Assembly (NCBI GenBank): GCA_042095835.1
Contig: JBELML010000069.1
Location: 1 to 32,271 of the forward strand
Length of the DNA: 32,271 nucleotides
Reading direction: 5' to 3'
DNA from: DATFKA01 sp042095835
GTDB taxonomy: Bacteria; Bacteroidota; Bacteroidia; Chitinophagales; Saprospiraceae
The notes beneath the pieces are model-generated. The model was not told the DNA's origin. It saw only the letters and a list, made by a program, of their open reading frames with translations, and made no database searches. Shown piece after piece: positions 14,721-23,689 of this stretch. Position numbers and translations under genes: made by a program. Position 1 is the first letter of the stretch. Every line of letters starts with the position of its first letter.

Positions 14721-16820
14721 ATGTTGATCAAAGACAAGCATATTCGTCCTTTTTTACTCCTCAGCCTATTTTTTATAGGTTTGATCAGTGCATGTACCGA
14801 CTATCAGCATCCTGATTTTGAGCCTTTGCTGATTAGCGCACCTAATCATAAAGCACTAGCCATTTATTTGAATACGGATAGTGTCCTGCAAGCGGCAGAA
14901 TCCATCAAGCCAGTGAGGCGACGCTTAGATAGTTTGTTGACTTGGGCGGATCGGATGAATACTTATGATGAGAAGGCTGCTTTAGCATATGCTGATGCGG
15001 CCTACCTATTAGCGGTTGAGCATGGTCATCGCTTTTCCCAGGCCCTAGCTCGGTATTATCGAGCATTACTTAAAGGAAGATGGAACCCATTGAATGAAAG
15101 TTTGAATTCGGCTTTTGCAGATGCTAGAATCAGTAAAAAGTTACTTAAACCCAATGACGATTTTAGTTGGAGATTTAGGATTATTAGTCTTCTAGGGAAT
15201 CTATATTTAAAACAATGGAATATAGAAGGGGTATATTTAGATTCGGTAATCCACTATTTGGATATCCAGGAGAAGCTTCTGGAAAGTCCAAAGCTTTCCA
15301 ATTGGCAAAGGGCCTATTTCAAAGGTTACTATTATAAGGACCGATCTTCTCTTGAGGAAAGTAATAAAAATATAAGTCAAGCACTTAGCCTCCTGCAAGC
15401 AAGTATTAAAAGTTTTGAGCAAACAGAAAATGAAATTTTGATCGGTATAGCTTGGCGGAAACTCGGTATTTTTTATTCAGATTATTTAGAAAGAGATATA
15501 GAAGGCTATTTTCAAAAAGGCTTGTATGCTTTAAAAAAAGGTAAAACGCTTTTTGAAAAAAATGGTAGTCAAAAGTTAAGTGCAGAGAGCATTTTCTACC
15601 TAAGTAGTCTTTACTACAACCATTTTTACTATTCTGGCAACCAAGAATCACACAGACAATCTTTAGAGAATGCTCATCAATGTCTAGATTTAAATTACTC
15701 CAATAATTTTATGGCCTATGAAATTATCGGACTGAACTACGACCAGATTTTATATGGAAACCAGGAAGAACCTCAGGAGTGGAATGCAAAAGGTGATACT
15801 GCATTAATTTATTATAAAAAAGCCATAGAAGAAGCTAAAAAACAAGGCGCGCTTTCATTTATGGAGCTTGAAGTGGAATACATTAATGTATTATGTGAAC
15901 ATAAAAGAAGATTAACAGGAGAAAGCTGTAATAGTATTTTGGGGGTTTCTAATTATAAGGATCTTCTTAACAGAGATTATGCCTATTTGGTACAATCTTT
16001 CCGAAGGGAGATAGAAGAGGCAGAAGAAAAGGTATTAACCTTTGAGATTGAAAAAGCTGAAGCTAGATATAATGGTAAATACGCTGATGTATTGTATTTA
16101 GGTGTTGCCATTCTGGTTGTCCTATTTCTTATCTTTACTGTCCTGATTTTACTTGTTCAAAAGAGACGTCTTTTAGCGCAAATGCAAGCACTTCGATCTC
16201 AAATTAATCCCCATTTCATAAACAATAGTCTGAATGCAATTGAAAGCCTCATTATTCAGGATCAGAAAAAAGAAGCTTCAAAATATTTGGTCCATTTTTC
16301 AAGACTAACTAGGAAAATGTTAGATAGTTCCCGAAAACATATTACTAGTTTAAAGGATGAAATTGAAACGCTCCGACACTTTCTTGCATTAGAGCAACTT
16401 CGATTTAGAGATAAATTCACTTATACCATTCAGTTACAACCAGGCTTAAATCCAGAGCATATCCAATTCCCAGCTGTATTTCTTCAACCATACGTAGAAA
16501 ATGCCATCTTACACGGTATCAAGCCATTAGATACTAAAGGGCATATAGATATATCCATCTATCAAATTGGAAAATATTTGAAAATAGAAATTCAAGATAA
16601 TGGTATTGGACGTAAAGCTGCTGAATTAATCAAGCAACGATCCAGCAGACCTAAGGATAGAAAATCTCATGCCCTCAAGATCAATGAAGAACGAATTAGA
16701 TTGTTCCAAAATGATAGAAATACCAAGGTCAACTTAATTGATTTGGTTGATGAAAATCAAGTTGCTACTGGTACATTAGTTGAAATTTCAATTCCAATAA
16801 AAAAATATAAACCTAAATAA
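14721..16820 (+). CDS. Lipoprotein-like sensor histidine kinase (LytS/His_kinase type)
   Basis: A 699-residue membrane kinase. An N-terminal signal with lipobox ISAC (C25) is followed by about 400 helical residues that look like TPR-type repeats (for example AALAYADAAYLLAVEHG, AYFKGYYYKDRSS), then a coiled segment, one membrane helix (about 459-480) and a cytoplasmic kinase. The H-box QINPHFINNSLNAIESL (H498) is that of the LytS class; the N-box FLQPYVENAILHG and the DNGIG of the ATPase lid follow. The sensor is therefore periplasmic and may be lipid-tethered at one end. Partner regulators of this class are LytTR proteins; one is encoded at 10345-11079. The caspase gene starts 2 bp after its stop, so kinase and protease are cotranscribed. 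Codon use appears more AT-rich than in the caspase gene behind it. Confidence 0.85.
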   Translation: MLIKDKHIRPFLLLSLFFIGLISACTDYQHPDFEPLLISAPNHKALAIYLNTDSVLQAAESIKPVRRRLDSLLTWADRMNTYDEKAALAYADAAYLLAVEHGHRFSQALARYYRALLKGRWNPLNESLNSAFADARISKKLLKPNDDFSWRFRIISLLGNLYLKQWNIEGVYLDSVIHYLDIQEKLLESPKLSNWQRAYFKGYYYKDRSSLEESNKNISQALSLLQASIKSFEQTENEILIGIAWRKLGIFYSDYLERDIEGYFQKGLYALKKGKTLFEKNGSQKLSAESIFYLSSLYYNHFYYSGNQESHRQSLENAHQCLDLNYSNNFMAYEIIGLNYDQILYGNQEEPQEWNAKGDTALIYYKKAIEEAKKQGALSFMELEVEYINVLCEHKRRLTGESCNSILGVSNYKDLLNRDYAYLVQSFRREIEEAEEKVLTFEIEKAEARYNGKYADVLYLGVAILVVLFLIFTVLILLVQKRRLLAQMQALRSQINPHFINNSLNAIESLIIQDQKKEASKYLVHFSRLTRKMLDSSRKHITSLKDEIETLRHFLALEQLRFRDKFTYTIQLQPGLNPEHIQFPAVFLQPYVENAILHGIKPLDTKGHIDISIYQIGKYLKIEIQDNGIGRKAAELIKQRSSRPKDRKSHALKINEERIRLFQNDRNTKVNLIDLVDENQVATGTLVEISIPIKKYKPK

Positions 16821-16822
16821 CC

Positions 16823-19045
16823 ATGGGAAAACAAAGAAAATCCAATGAAACCGATCGCCCAATACCACCATCAACCCGTACTGCAGAACATGCCAAAAAA
16901 CTGCAGATTTTTGCCTTACTCGTAGGCATCGATGACTACGAAGGGACCATCACACCACTCAGAGGCTGTGAAAAAGATGTAGACCAAATAGCCGAATTCC
17001 TCTCCGAAAGGTATGACGAGCAGCAGCTCCGTATCCAAACCTTAATCAATGCGGAAGCTACTAGGAAACAAATACTCGACACCTTCAAAAGTCATCTAAT
17101 CGACGGTGGCGGCACAGGTATCGACACCTTCTGGTTCCATTTTAGCGGCCACGGCTCAGAGCAGTTCACAGCAGAGGAGTTCTTCCGGCCGAAAGATGGC
17201 GAAAAATTGCTTCCCTCTCTCGAACCCAGTGGAAAAGATCAAGTGCTGGTCTGCCATAATCCAGGTGGAGGCCAAGAAGGTATTTTTCTGGCGGATAAAG
17301 AACTTTCAGCTCTGATCGAAGAACTGCACCAAAGCATTCCCGCCATCGATGACCAGAAACCCCATATTATCGTGACCTTGGACTGCTGCCACGCCGGTAC
17401 AGGTACTAGAGATTTCTCAACCGTGGAGTTCTCCAGACAACATACTATTATCCCGCAAGGCCTGAGCCGTGAAGATGGGATTGAACAAGGCCTAGGTCGT
17501 ACCATTGAGGCGTATCATGGCAACTTTTCGGATAGACTCGCCGCTGGACTACTCGTCCTACCCCAAGCTCCCCATTTACTCATCTCTGCCTGTGCATCCA
17601 CTGAAAAAGCCAAGGAAAATGACGATGGTGGGTTTCTCACTCAACAGTTGATTTCCACTCTAAGCAAAGCCAATACTCAAAGTAGAGCCCTCAACTACGA
17701 CCAGCTTTTTACCCAAACCCTCAAAGCGGTGCGTACGATGAATGACGAACAGACTCCACAATTCGAGCCCGTGGGCGGCTTCAACCCCTATACGGCCACT
17801 CTAGAGGGATGGGAGCTTGGAGATCGACAACAGTTCGAAGTTTTTCAGCCAGAAGGACGGACTAGTTGGTTTACACGCTGTGGAGCTATTCACGGACTGC
17901 CGGTACAATCCGAGGAAAAAATCATGCTACAAGTTTATCTGGATAATCCGGTAGAGTTTCTCACCTTCGCTACCGTACGTAATGTTGGTGTAGAAGATAG
18001 TCGCATTCGTATAGATCAATCAAAAATCACAGCAGACGCAGCCGAACGAGGCCTATTTGCAGAAGTGTTCTCCTTACCTGCTCCCGCTAGATTTATCAAA
18101 GTAAAAGGAGACAAGGGCTTAGGATTAGAAAAATTAACAGAAGCCTGGACTAATATTGAGATCGGTAATAACCTAGAGAATTTAAACATTTTCTTAAGTG
18201 ACACGGACCAAGACACACTAGTTGATGCAGAAATTGAAATAACTGGAGAAGATAGCTTTTCTCTCCTCGATTTCAAGGGCACTATACCTCGCTTAGAAGA
18301 GCAATTAGAACCCGATAAAGATGATGCATCAAGCTTTAAAAGGCTAAAACTTGGCGTTGAAAGAATCATCAACTCCAAGCGACTTTATGCCTTAAAAAAT
18401 GAAAAATCCAAACTACAAAACGCCTTTGATTTGGAATTTCGCACCATGGACTTTAAACGTTGGAGCGAACAGGATGAACCAATGATTGAAGAGGACTTTT
18501 CCGAATTTCTCAATGCAATGCAGCTACATGAGGTAGAAAACATCACGATCACTGGAGATAAGGAGTCCTTTATCACAGAAGAAAATGCTATGGATATGGG
18601 CTTGTCTTTAGGCCAAGATTCTGTGCTATACAGTATTAAATTGGTAAGCCGTGAACCTGATTTACACTATTATTTATACAATTTTAGTGAAGACTATGGT
18701 ATCAAGTTAATCGATCATGTATCTCTAATTATTCCGACTAGTTCGGATGGACATTTATTGATACAATCAGGTTTGATTACCATCAAAGAGGAGGAGGACC
18801 AAAGCAGCAATCAAATCAAGCTGATCGTCACCCGCAAACCTCTAGTCAATCCAGCTACACTGGAGCAAGGTGGCCTGCCTTTTACTAAAGATGTCACCCC
18901 TTCGGTCAAATTAGCCTCAGAAATCAACGATTGGTATTGCCAAAATATCACCGTCACTTTGAAACGTCGATCTGAGGAAAATCCAATTCCTCTAAACAAA
19001 CCAAATGATCCAATTGATCCCCTAGATCCAAGTCTATTTGATTAA
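16823..19045 (+). CDS. Caspase-like cysteine protease with beta-rich C-terminal region
   Basis: A 740-residue peptidase C14-family protein. The caspase domain spans about 28-330: LQIFALLVGIDDYEG is strand 1, WFHFSGHGSEQ holds catalytic H110, and VTLDCCHAGTG holds catalytic C189 (the second Cys of DCC, by analogy with DSCHSG). Beyond it lie a segment with GAIHGLPV and FATVRNVGVEDSRIRI, a pattern I have seen in other bacterial caspase-family proteins, then a long acidic stretch (about 425-560), and near 605-650 LYSIKLVSREPDLHYYLYNF, resembling DUF4384-like partners of bacterial caspases. The C-terminus is Pro/Asp-rich (NDPIDPLDPSLFD). No signal peptide or NTPase. Cotranscribed with the kinase and, 50 bp on, with the caspase-STAND gene. 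Catalytically complete; substrate unknown. Confidence 0.85.
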   Translation: MGKQRKSNETDRPIPPSTRTAEHAKKLQIFALLVGIDDYEGTITPLRGCEKDVDQIAEFLSERYDEQQLRIQTLINAEATRKQILDTFKSHLIDGGGTGIDTFWFHFSGHGSEQFTAEEFFRPKDGEKLLPSLEPSGKDQVLVCHNPGGGQEGIFLADKELSALIEELHQSIPAIDDQKPHIIVTLDCCHAGTGTRDFSTVEFSRQHTIIPQGLSREDGIEQGLGRTIEAYHGNFSDRLAAGLLVLPQAPHLLISACASTEKAKENDDGGFLTQQLISTLSKANTQSRALNYDQLFTQTLKAVRTMNDEQTPQFEPVGGFNPYTATLEGWELGDRQQFEVFQPEGRTSWFTRCGAIHGLPVQSEEKIMLQVYLDNPVEFLTFATVRNVGVEDSRIRIDQSKITADAAERGLFAEVFSLPAPARFIKVKGDKGLGLEKLTEAWTNIEIGNNLENLNIFLSDTDQDTLVDAEIEITGEDSFSLLDFKGTIPRLEEQLEPDKDDASSFKRLKLGVERIINSKRLYALKNEKSKLQNAFDLEFRTMDFKRWSEQDEPMIEEDFSEFLNAMQLHEVENITITGDKESFITEENAMDMGLSLGQDSVLYSIKLVSREPDLHYYLYNFSEDYGIKLIDHVSLIIPTSSDGHLLIQSGLITIKEEEDQSSNQIKLIVTRKPLVNPATLEQGGLPFTKDVTPSVKLASEINDWYCQNITVTLKRRSEENPIPLNKPNDPIDPLDPSLFD

Positions 19046-19095
19046 CTCATTTTTAACCGCCGGAGCTTCATGCGAAGGAGGTCATTCAATCACTC

Positions 19096-22000
19096 ATGGC
19101 TACCGCAAACCGTGATCAGCTTATCAAGTTCAAGCATGATTTTGCTATCCTAGTTGGGATAGAAGATTATGCTTTTGCCCCTTTACAAACGCCAGTGAAT
19201 GATATTCGTGTTTTAAAGGAGGTATTGATCGAGCATCAAGGCTATAAGGCGGAAGAAATTTTACTACTAGAGAATCCAAGTCAACTATTGTTGGAGGAAT
19301 TGTTTCGATTATTGGCAAAAATAAAGGCAGAACACCTCGCTCATCCAGAAGCCGAACTCGACCCTAAGATCTATCAAATCCAGCTCAACAATGCGGAAAA
19401 TGATAGAGAAAAGGATAGGGCAATGGCTAGTTCTATTCATGATTTTCTACAGCTATACGTCGACGATCTTCAGTCTGGCAACCAGGTAGTAGAACATCAG
19501 AATAGTCTGCTCTTCTTTTATGCGGGGCATGGTGTTGCGGGCGACATGGGAGAGAATGAAATACCCGTTGGGTACTTTCTAGCGCGCGATGCGCACTTTC
19601 AGAACCGTCAAATCAAGGACAATGATAGTCTTACTCCGATGGAGACCATCTTTGATGGAATAGAAGCGATGGATTGCCATCATACGCTACTCATTTTAGA
19701 TTGTTGTTTTGCGGGGAGTTTTCGGAATATGCTGCTATCCCGCGATATTTCCGTAGGTATAAAACTCATGAGTAAGCAGCGTTTTCAGCAGTATAAAGAT
19801 AAAGCTGCTTGGCAAGTTTTAGCCAGTGCCGGACCTGACGAAAAAGCCTTCGATTTAATTATCAAAGAAAGTCAAGGCACAGATCGTCGGCATTCGCCAT
19901 TTGCTCAGGCGCTAATCGACACCCTCAGCGGCACCACAGAAGTAGATGCCAAACCGGCAGGTAGGAATCTGGGCGACGGGGTACTCACTGCTCAGGAGAT
20001 TTCCATTTTCCTCCGCGATGAAGTGCGGCGCTTAACCAAAAAACATCAACTTAAGGATCAGACACCAGATATTTTCCCAGCTGGAAAAAAGCACATAGGC
20101 GGACAATTTATATTTTTCAACCCTAAGCATCCTTTCAATCTTGATCAGTGGTTAGACCTCAAATTCCTCAATCCTTACGCTGGACTTAGGCCGATGGATG
20201 TAGACCAGGGAAATTATTTCTTTGGTAGGAAAAAAGAGCTTGTACAGCTGAAAGAGAACCTCAGCCTACAGAAATTTGGGACAGAAACCACCATACAAAT
20301 AGTGACAGGTCCTTCTGGTAGTGGAAAATCATCTATTGTCAAGGCTGGACTATTCCATGTTTTGCTGGAGGAAGAGGATGTAGAAATTTTTCAACTACGC
20401 CCTAGTAAGCGGCCTTGGACCCTACAGCAATTAGATAGGGAGAACAAAGCTTGGCAAGATATTATCCAAATTGCACAGCCTCATTTTCTTCAATTTGCGG
20501 ATAGTACGTCTAGTAAAGTCCCCTTTAAGAAAGATAGAAAACAAATTCTGCTCGTTGATCAATTCGAGGAAATCTATACTGCATGCACTGCCGAAGAGCG
20601 CATTGATTTAGAAAGCAAGTTATTAGCATTAGCAAAGCAGGCCATCAAACTGCCGTTCGTGCTTATTTTTACCATACGTTCGGATTATAATTGGCAATTT
20701 GAATTGTCTCCTCTAGGGCAGCCTTTTTGGACAAAAGAAGGTAAGCATTATGATGTTTTAAAGGTCCAACGCCTGACAGATCCTTCCTTAGAAAGTCTTA
20801 GGCAGGCAATGGTCCAGCCAGCCCAACTTACCGCCTACGAGTTTCAAGGGAATCAGCAGCTGGTCGATATGATCTTGGAGGATTTAGATTATGTCCCAAA
20901 TGCACTGCCTTTGTTATCCTATACCATGCGCCAAATGGTAGAGAAAACCGATAAATCTAAGCGCCTTTTCTTGCATGAAACCTACGAATCCGAACTAGGT
21001 GGCGTACAAGGAGTGATCAGTAAAAAGATGGAGTCCATTTATCAACTTTTTGGATCTTCTTGGGCTACTGATGGAGACGATTTGGAAGCTCCAGTCCATC
21101 GACAGGAGATGCTCAGGAAACTCATGATTAGACTAGTAGAAGTGGAAGATGGAGGTTATACCAAACGTAAAGTCTACCGTAGTCAAGGGGTCAATGAGTT
21201 GAACTTTGGAGCAAAAACCAAGTATCTTGACGAGGTACTTGACATTTTGGCGAAGATTCAATTTATCTATATCGGTGGTGTCAAGGATGAGGATCTTAGT
21301 CAGGAAACTACCCCAAAAGGGCAATATATAGAGCTTGTACACGATGCCTTGATCAACACCTGGAGTCAAGGCAAACAGTGGATTAATGACTTTGGAAAAG
21401 ACAAACTCCTTATACAAAGACAGCTATGGCAAGCCATTTTGGATTGCTATGGTGAAAAAGAATATCGAGATGGGACCAACGAAAGTTTGGTAGGACAAAA
21501 AGATGGCTCCTCCTTTGCCATAATTCCTGAATTCACCGAACTTTGGAATAACAACCCCAAGTTGCAACAGATCATCGACGATCTCATCGATTGGTCTGAC
21601 ATCGAAGGTCTGCGAACCAAAATTGAGCAATACTTACAAATGCCTAGTAGCGGGGAAGATGAAGTCACTTTAGTTCGACAATCTAGGTTGCTAGACCTTT
21701 TGGACCCACGCCGACAGGTACCTAGTAATTTAAGCCTGAATAATTTTATTCTAGACGAGGGACATCAAGTTTTTCTCAAAGCAGTTTTTGAGAGTGGTGA
21801 TCACTGGCTGAACGAACACGAGGCCCACTTTTTATTGAAAAGCTGGGAAAAAAGAGCGGAGGATGTGCAGAATATCAACCAAGCTAGTCCCTCACCTGAT
21901 GAGTTTTTAAGGCCTAATTTGATGGATGATTCATCAGCGAAAAAAATCATACAGCCAAGCTGGAAGGCATTAGAACGGGTAGATCCTAAGGCTATAAAAC

Positions 22001-22569
22001 AGGAAGAAGAGCTACTTCATTTAAAAGAATTGTATTTGAAATTGCGTCTGGTATTGGATTTTCCAAGGCTACAACCGCTCCTGCCTTTCCCTATTTTCCT
22101 CAGCGGTCCGCATACAGAAGATATCAACTTTAATGCAAAGCAGTTTGGGCATTACAATCCAAGTTTTTGGGATTGGATACGCCAAAATGCACTCCCACAA
22201 CAAAGTGACACCCTATATTGGAAAACCGCAAAGCTGGTTTATGATCGATTTTTCCAAGATCAAGTCAGGTTGCACTATGCGGCACTAAAGAACTTAGAAA
22301 TTAATACTGCCCTCAAAGAAAAAATTCAAAATGGATATGAAGCATTACTAGCTACTAAGCAATCAACAGATGGATATTTTTCCCAGGAACTCCATCAAGC
22401 TTTTTCTATCCTACCTCCCTATGTCGAAGCTATTCTGCAAAAGACCCGTAGTCCTCAGTATAGCTATGCGCTTGGATTTTGGATTAGAAGGTCAGTCGAT
22501 GGATCCTATCTCTCCTGTAAGGCACTAATTGAGGCCGTAGTTGAGCGGTTTGATCCAGCTATTCTTTAG
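19096..22569 (+). CDS. Caspase-STAND NTPase fusion protein
   Basis: An 1157-residue cytoplasmic fusion. The caspase domain (about 12-340) has DFAILVGIEDYAF, FFYAGHG (catalytic H145) and ILDCCFAGSF (catalytic C204). A nSTAND1-type NTPase follows from about 365: NPYAGLRPMD...NYFFGR, Walker A GPSGSGKSS (405-413), Walker B LLVDQFEE (485-492), and a winged-helix end with IELVHDALINTWSQGKQW near 745-762. STAND proteins are signal-gated switches whose NTP-driven oligomerisation activates the attached effector. Most relatives end in WD40 or TPR repeats that act as the sensor; here the last about 370 residues contain no recognisable repeats and form a mostly helical unknown region. AAGGAGG ends 15 nt before the ATG, unusual for this genome. 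The stop is 2 bp from a convergent gene. Domain calls are strong; a conflict or cell-death role is inferred. Confidence 0.9.
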   Translation: MATANRDQLIKFKHDFAILVGIEDYAFAPLQTPVNDIRVLKEVLIEHQGYKAEEILLLENPSQLLLEELFRLLAKIKAEHLAHPEAELDPKIYQIQLNNAENDREKDRAMASSIHDFLQLYVDDLQSGNQVVEHQNSLLFFYAGHGVAGDMGENEIPVGYFLARDAHFQNRQIKDNDSLTPMETIFDGIEAMDCHHTLLILDCCFAGSFRNMLLSRDISVGIKLMSKQRFQQYKDKAAWQVLASAGPDEKAFDLIIKESQGTDRRHSPFAQALIDTLSGTTEVDAKPAGRNLGDGVLTAQEISIFLRDEVRRLTKKHQLKDQTPDIFPAGKKHIGGQFIFFNPKHPFNLDQWLDLKFLNPYAGLRPMDVDQGNYFFGRKKELVQLKENLSLQKFGTETTIQIVTGPSGSGKSSIVKAGLFHVLLEEEDVEIFQLRPSKRPWTLQQLDRENKAWQDIIQIAQPHFLQFADSTSSKVPFKKDRKQILLVDQFEEIYTACTAEERIDLESKLLALAKQAIKLPFVLIFTIRSDYNWQFELSPLGQPFWTKEGKHYDVLKVQRLTDPSLESLRQAMVQPAQLTAYEFQGNQQLVDMILEDLDYVPNALPLLSYTMRQMVEKTDKSKRLFLHETYESELGGVQGVISKKMESIYQLFGSSWATDGDDLEAPVHRQEMLRKLMIRLVEVEDGGYTKRKVYRSQGVNELNFGAKTKYLDEVLDILAKIQFIYIGGVKDEDLSQETTPKGQYIELVHDALINTWSQGKQWINDFGKDKLLIQRQLWQAILDCYGEKEYRDGTNESLVGQKDGSSFAIIPEFTELWNNNPKLQQIIDDLIDWSDIEGLRTKIEQYLQMPSSGEDEVTLVRQSRLLDLLDPRRQVPSNLSLNNFILDEGHQVFLKAVFESGDHWLNEHEAHFLLKSWEKRAEDVQNINQASPSPDEFLRPNLMDDSSAKKIIQPSWKALERVDPKAIKQEEELLHLKELYLKLRLVLDFPRLQPLLPFPIFLSGPHTEDINFNAKQFGHYNPSFWDWIRQNALPQQSDTLYWKTAKLVYDRFFQDQVRLHYAALKNLEINTALKEKIQNGYEALLATKQSTDGYFSQELHQAFSILPPYVEAILQKTRSPQYSYALGFWIRRSVDGSYLSCKALIEAVVERFDPAIL

Positions 22570-22571
22570 GC

Positions 22572-23651
22572 TTATTCTTTCCATTGTAAAGTCATTTTAG
22601 CGAGTTTTCCATTGCCAGCTAGCCAAATGAGGCTGGGACTTCCTCCGGTATCAAATGTATAAAACCCCTTATCGCTGAAGTCTTGCCAATGCTTACCGCC
22701 ATCAATAGATTGAGATAAACCCGGACTACCAACAGCAAGGAGTGCTTGGCCATTCGTTTTTGGCAAATAACGTACGCATGATCGATACCCGGGGCCACTA
22801 CCTTCTTCTACCAAAGTCCAGGTTTGGCCACCGTCAGAGGTGATGGCATTATTCCCGTAATTAGACGCTTTCTCATTCCAGTCGCCGCCATAAATGACAC
22901 CATGATCGTTGTCATAGAAAGCAACCGAATAGATACCTGTCATCTGCCCTCCTTCAACGATTGGTGTATCGAAAGCCTCCCAGGTCGCTCCATAGTCTGA
23001 GCTTTTATACACTCGTGCCCTTTGGCCTCCCGACACCATCCAAACTAGACCATTTTTGCCCACACTAAGATTGGTATTACTGGCAGCAAAAGCGGCCTCG
23101 CCATCAGCAGCTGCCGGTATGTTTTGACAGTCGACCTTAGTCCAGGAAAGACCTCCATCTACAGTACGAATGACCGAAAGACAGCCATCGGTAGGGTCGC
23201 CCATGGCTATACCGTTTTTATCATCCCAAAAAGCCATCGCATCGTAGAAAACATTTGGATGATCTTCCTGATAAACGGTGTCCCAATTGGCACCTCGATC
23301 TGTGCTTCTGATGAGATGAGCAGGAGAGCCGACATTCAATAAGTGTACAGCCTCTGTCGTAAGCCCGATCGCTCTGAATTGTGGCTTGGTACTGTCTCCG
23401 ACGATGGAGTCGAGCTTCCAAGTCTGACCACCATCGAGGGTATAACCATACATCCCGTTAGAGCCACCAAACCAGGCTTCGGTATCGCTTACTGCCTGCA
23501 AAGCACGTACACTAGAGGCGACTAGGAAGCTATCTACGGCAAGGACTTCGACCTCTTGGTATGGGAAGGCGCTTTTAGGTGTGGGCATTACACAGGAATA
23601 CAGTAGAGATAGGGGAAAGATGGCCAGCAGGTAAATGTACTTTCTATTCAT
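22572..23651 (-). CDS. Asp-box (BNR/YCF48-like) beta-propeller lipoprotein
   Basis: A 359-residue exported protein: lipobox LYSC (C20) after a typical signal. The mature part is built of repeats with Asp-box motifs (S/TxDxGxxW): TLDGGQTW at 71-78, STDRGANW at 116-123, TVDGGLSW at 163-170, then SSDYGATW, TSDGGQTW and SIDGGKHW, six in all. This predicts a BNR/sialidase-type or YCF48-like beta-propeller on the membrane or cell surface. Asp boxes are structural and not catalytic, and no sialidase arginine triad can be assigned, so enzymatic function is not claimed. Its stop is 2 bp from that of the convergent caspase-STAND gene, probably fortuitous. It lies 38 bp downstream of the RluA-type gene on the same strand. 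Confidence 0.8.
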   Translation of the reverse strand: MNRKYIYLLAIFPLSLLYSCVMPTPKSAFPYQEVEVLAVDSFLVASSVRALQAVSDTEAWFGGSNGMYGYTLDGGQTWKLDSIVGDSTKPQFRAIGLTTEAVHLLNVGSPAHLIRSTDRGANWDTVYQEDHPNVFYDAMAFWDDKNGIAMGDPTDGCLSVIRTVDGGLSWTKVDCQNIPAAADGEAAFAASNTNLSVGKNGLVWMVSGGQRARVYKSSDYGATWEAFDTPIVEGGQMTGIYSVAFYDNDHGVIYGGDWNEKASNYGNNAITSDGGQTWTLVEEGSGPGYRSCVRYLPKTNGQALLAVGSPGLSQSIDGGKHWQDFSDKGFYTFDTGGSPSLIWLAGNGKLAKMTLQWKE

Positions 23652-23689
23652 AAATCAAGTTATTAGATACTTCGCTGCAAATAAATTAT

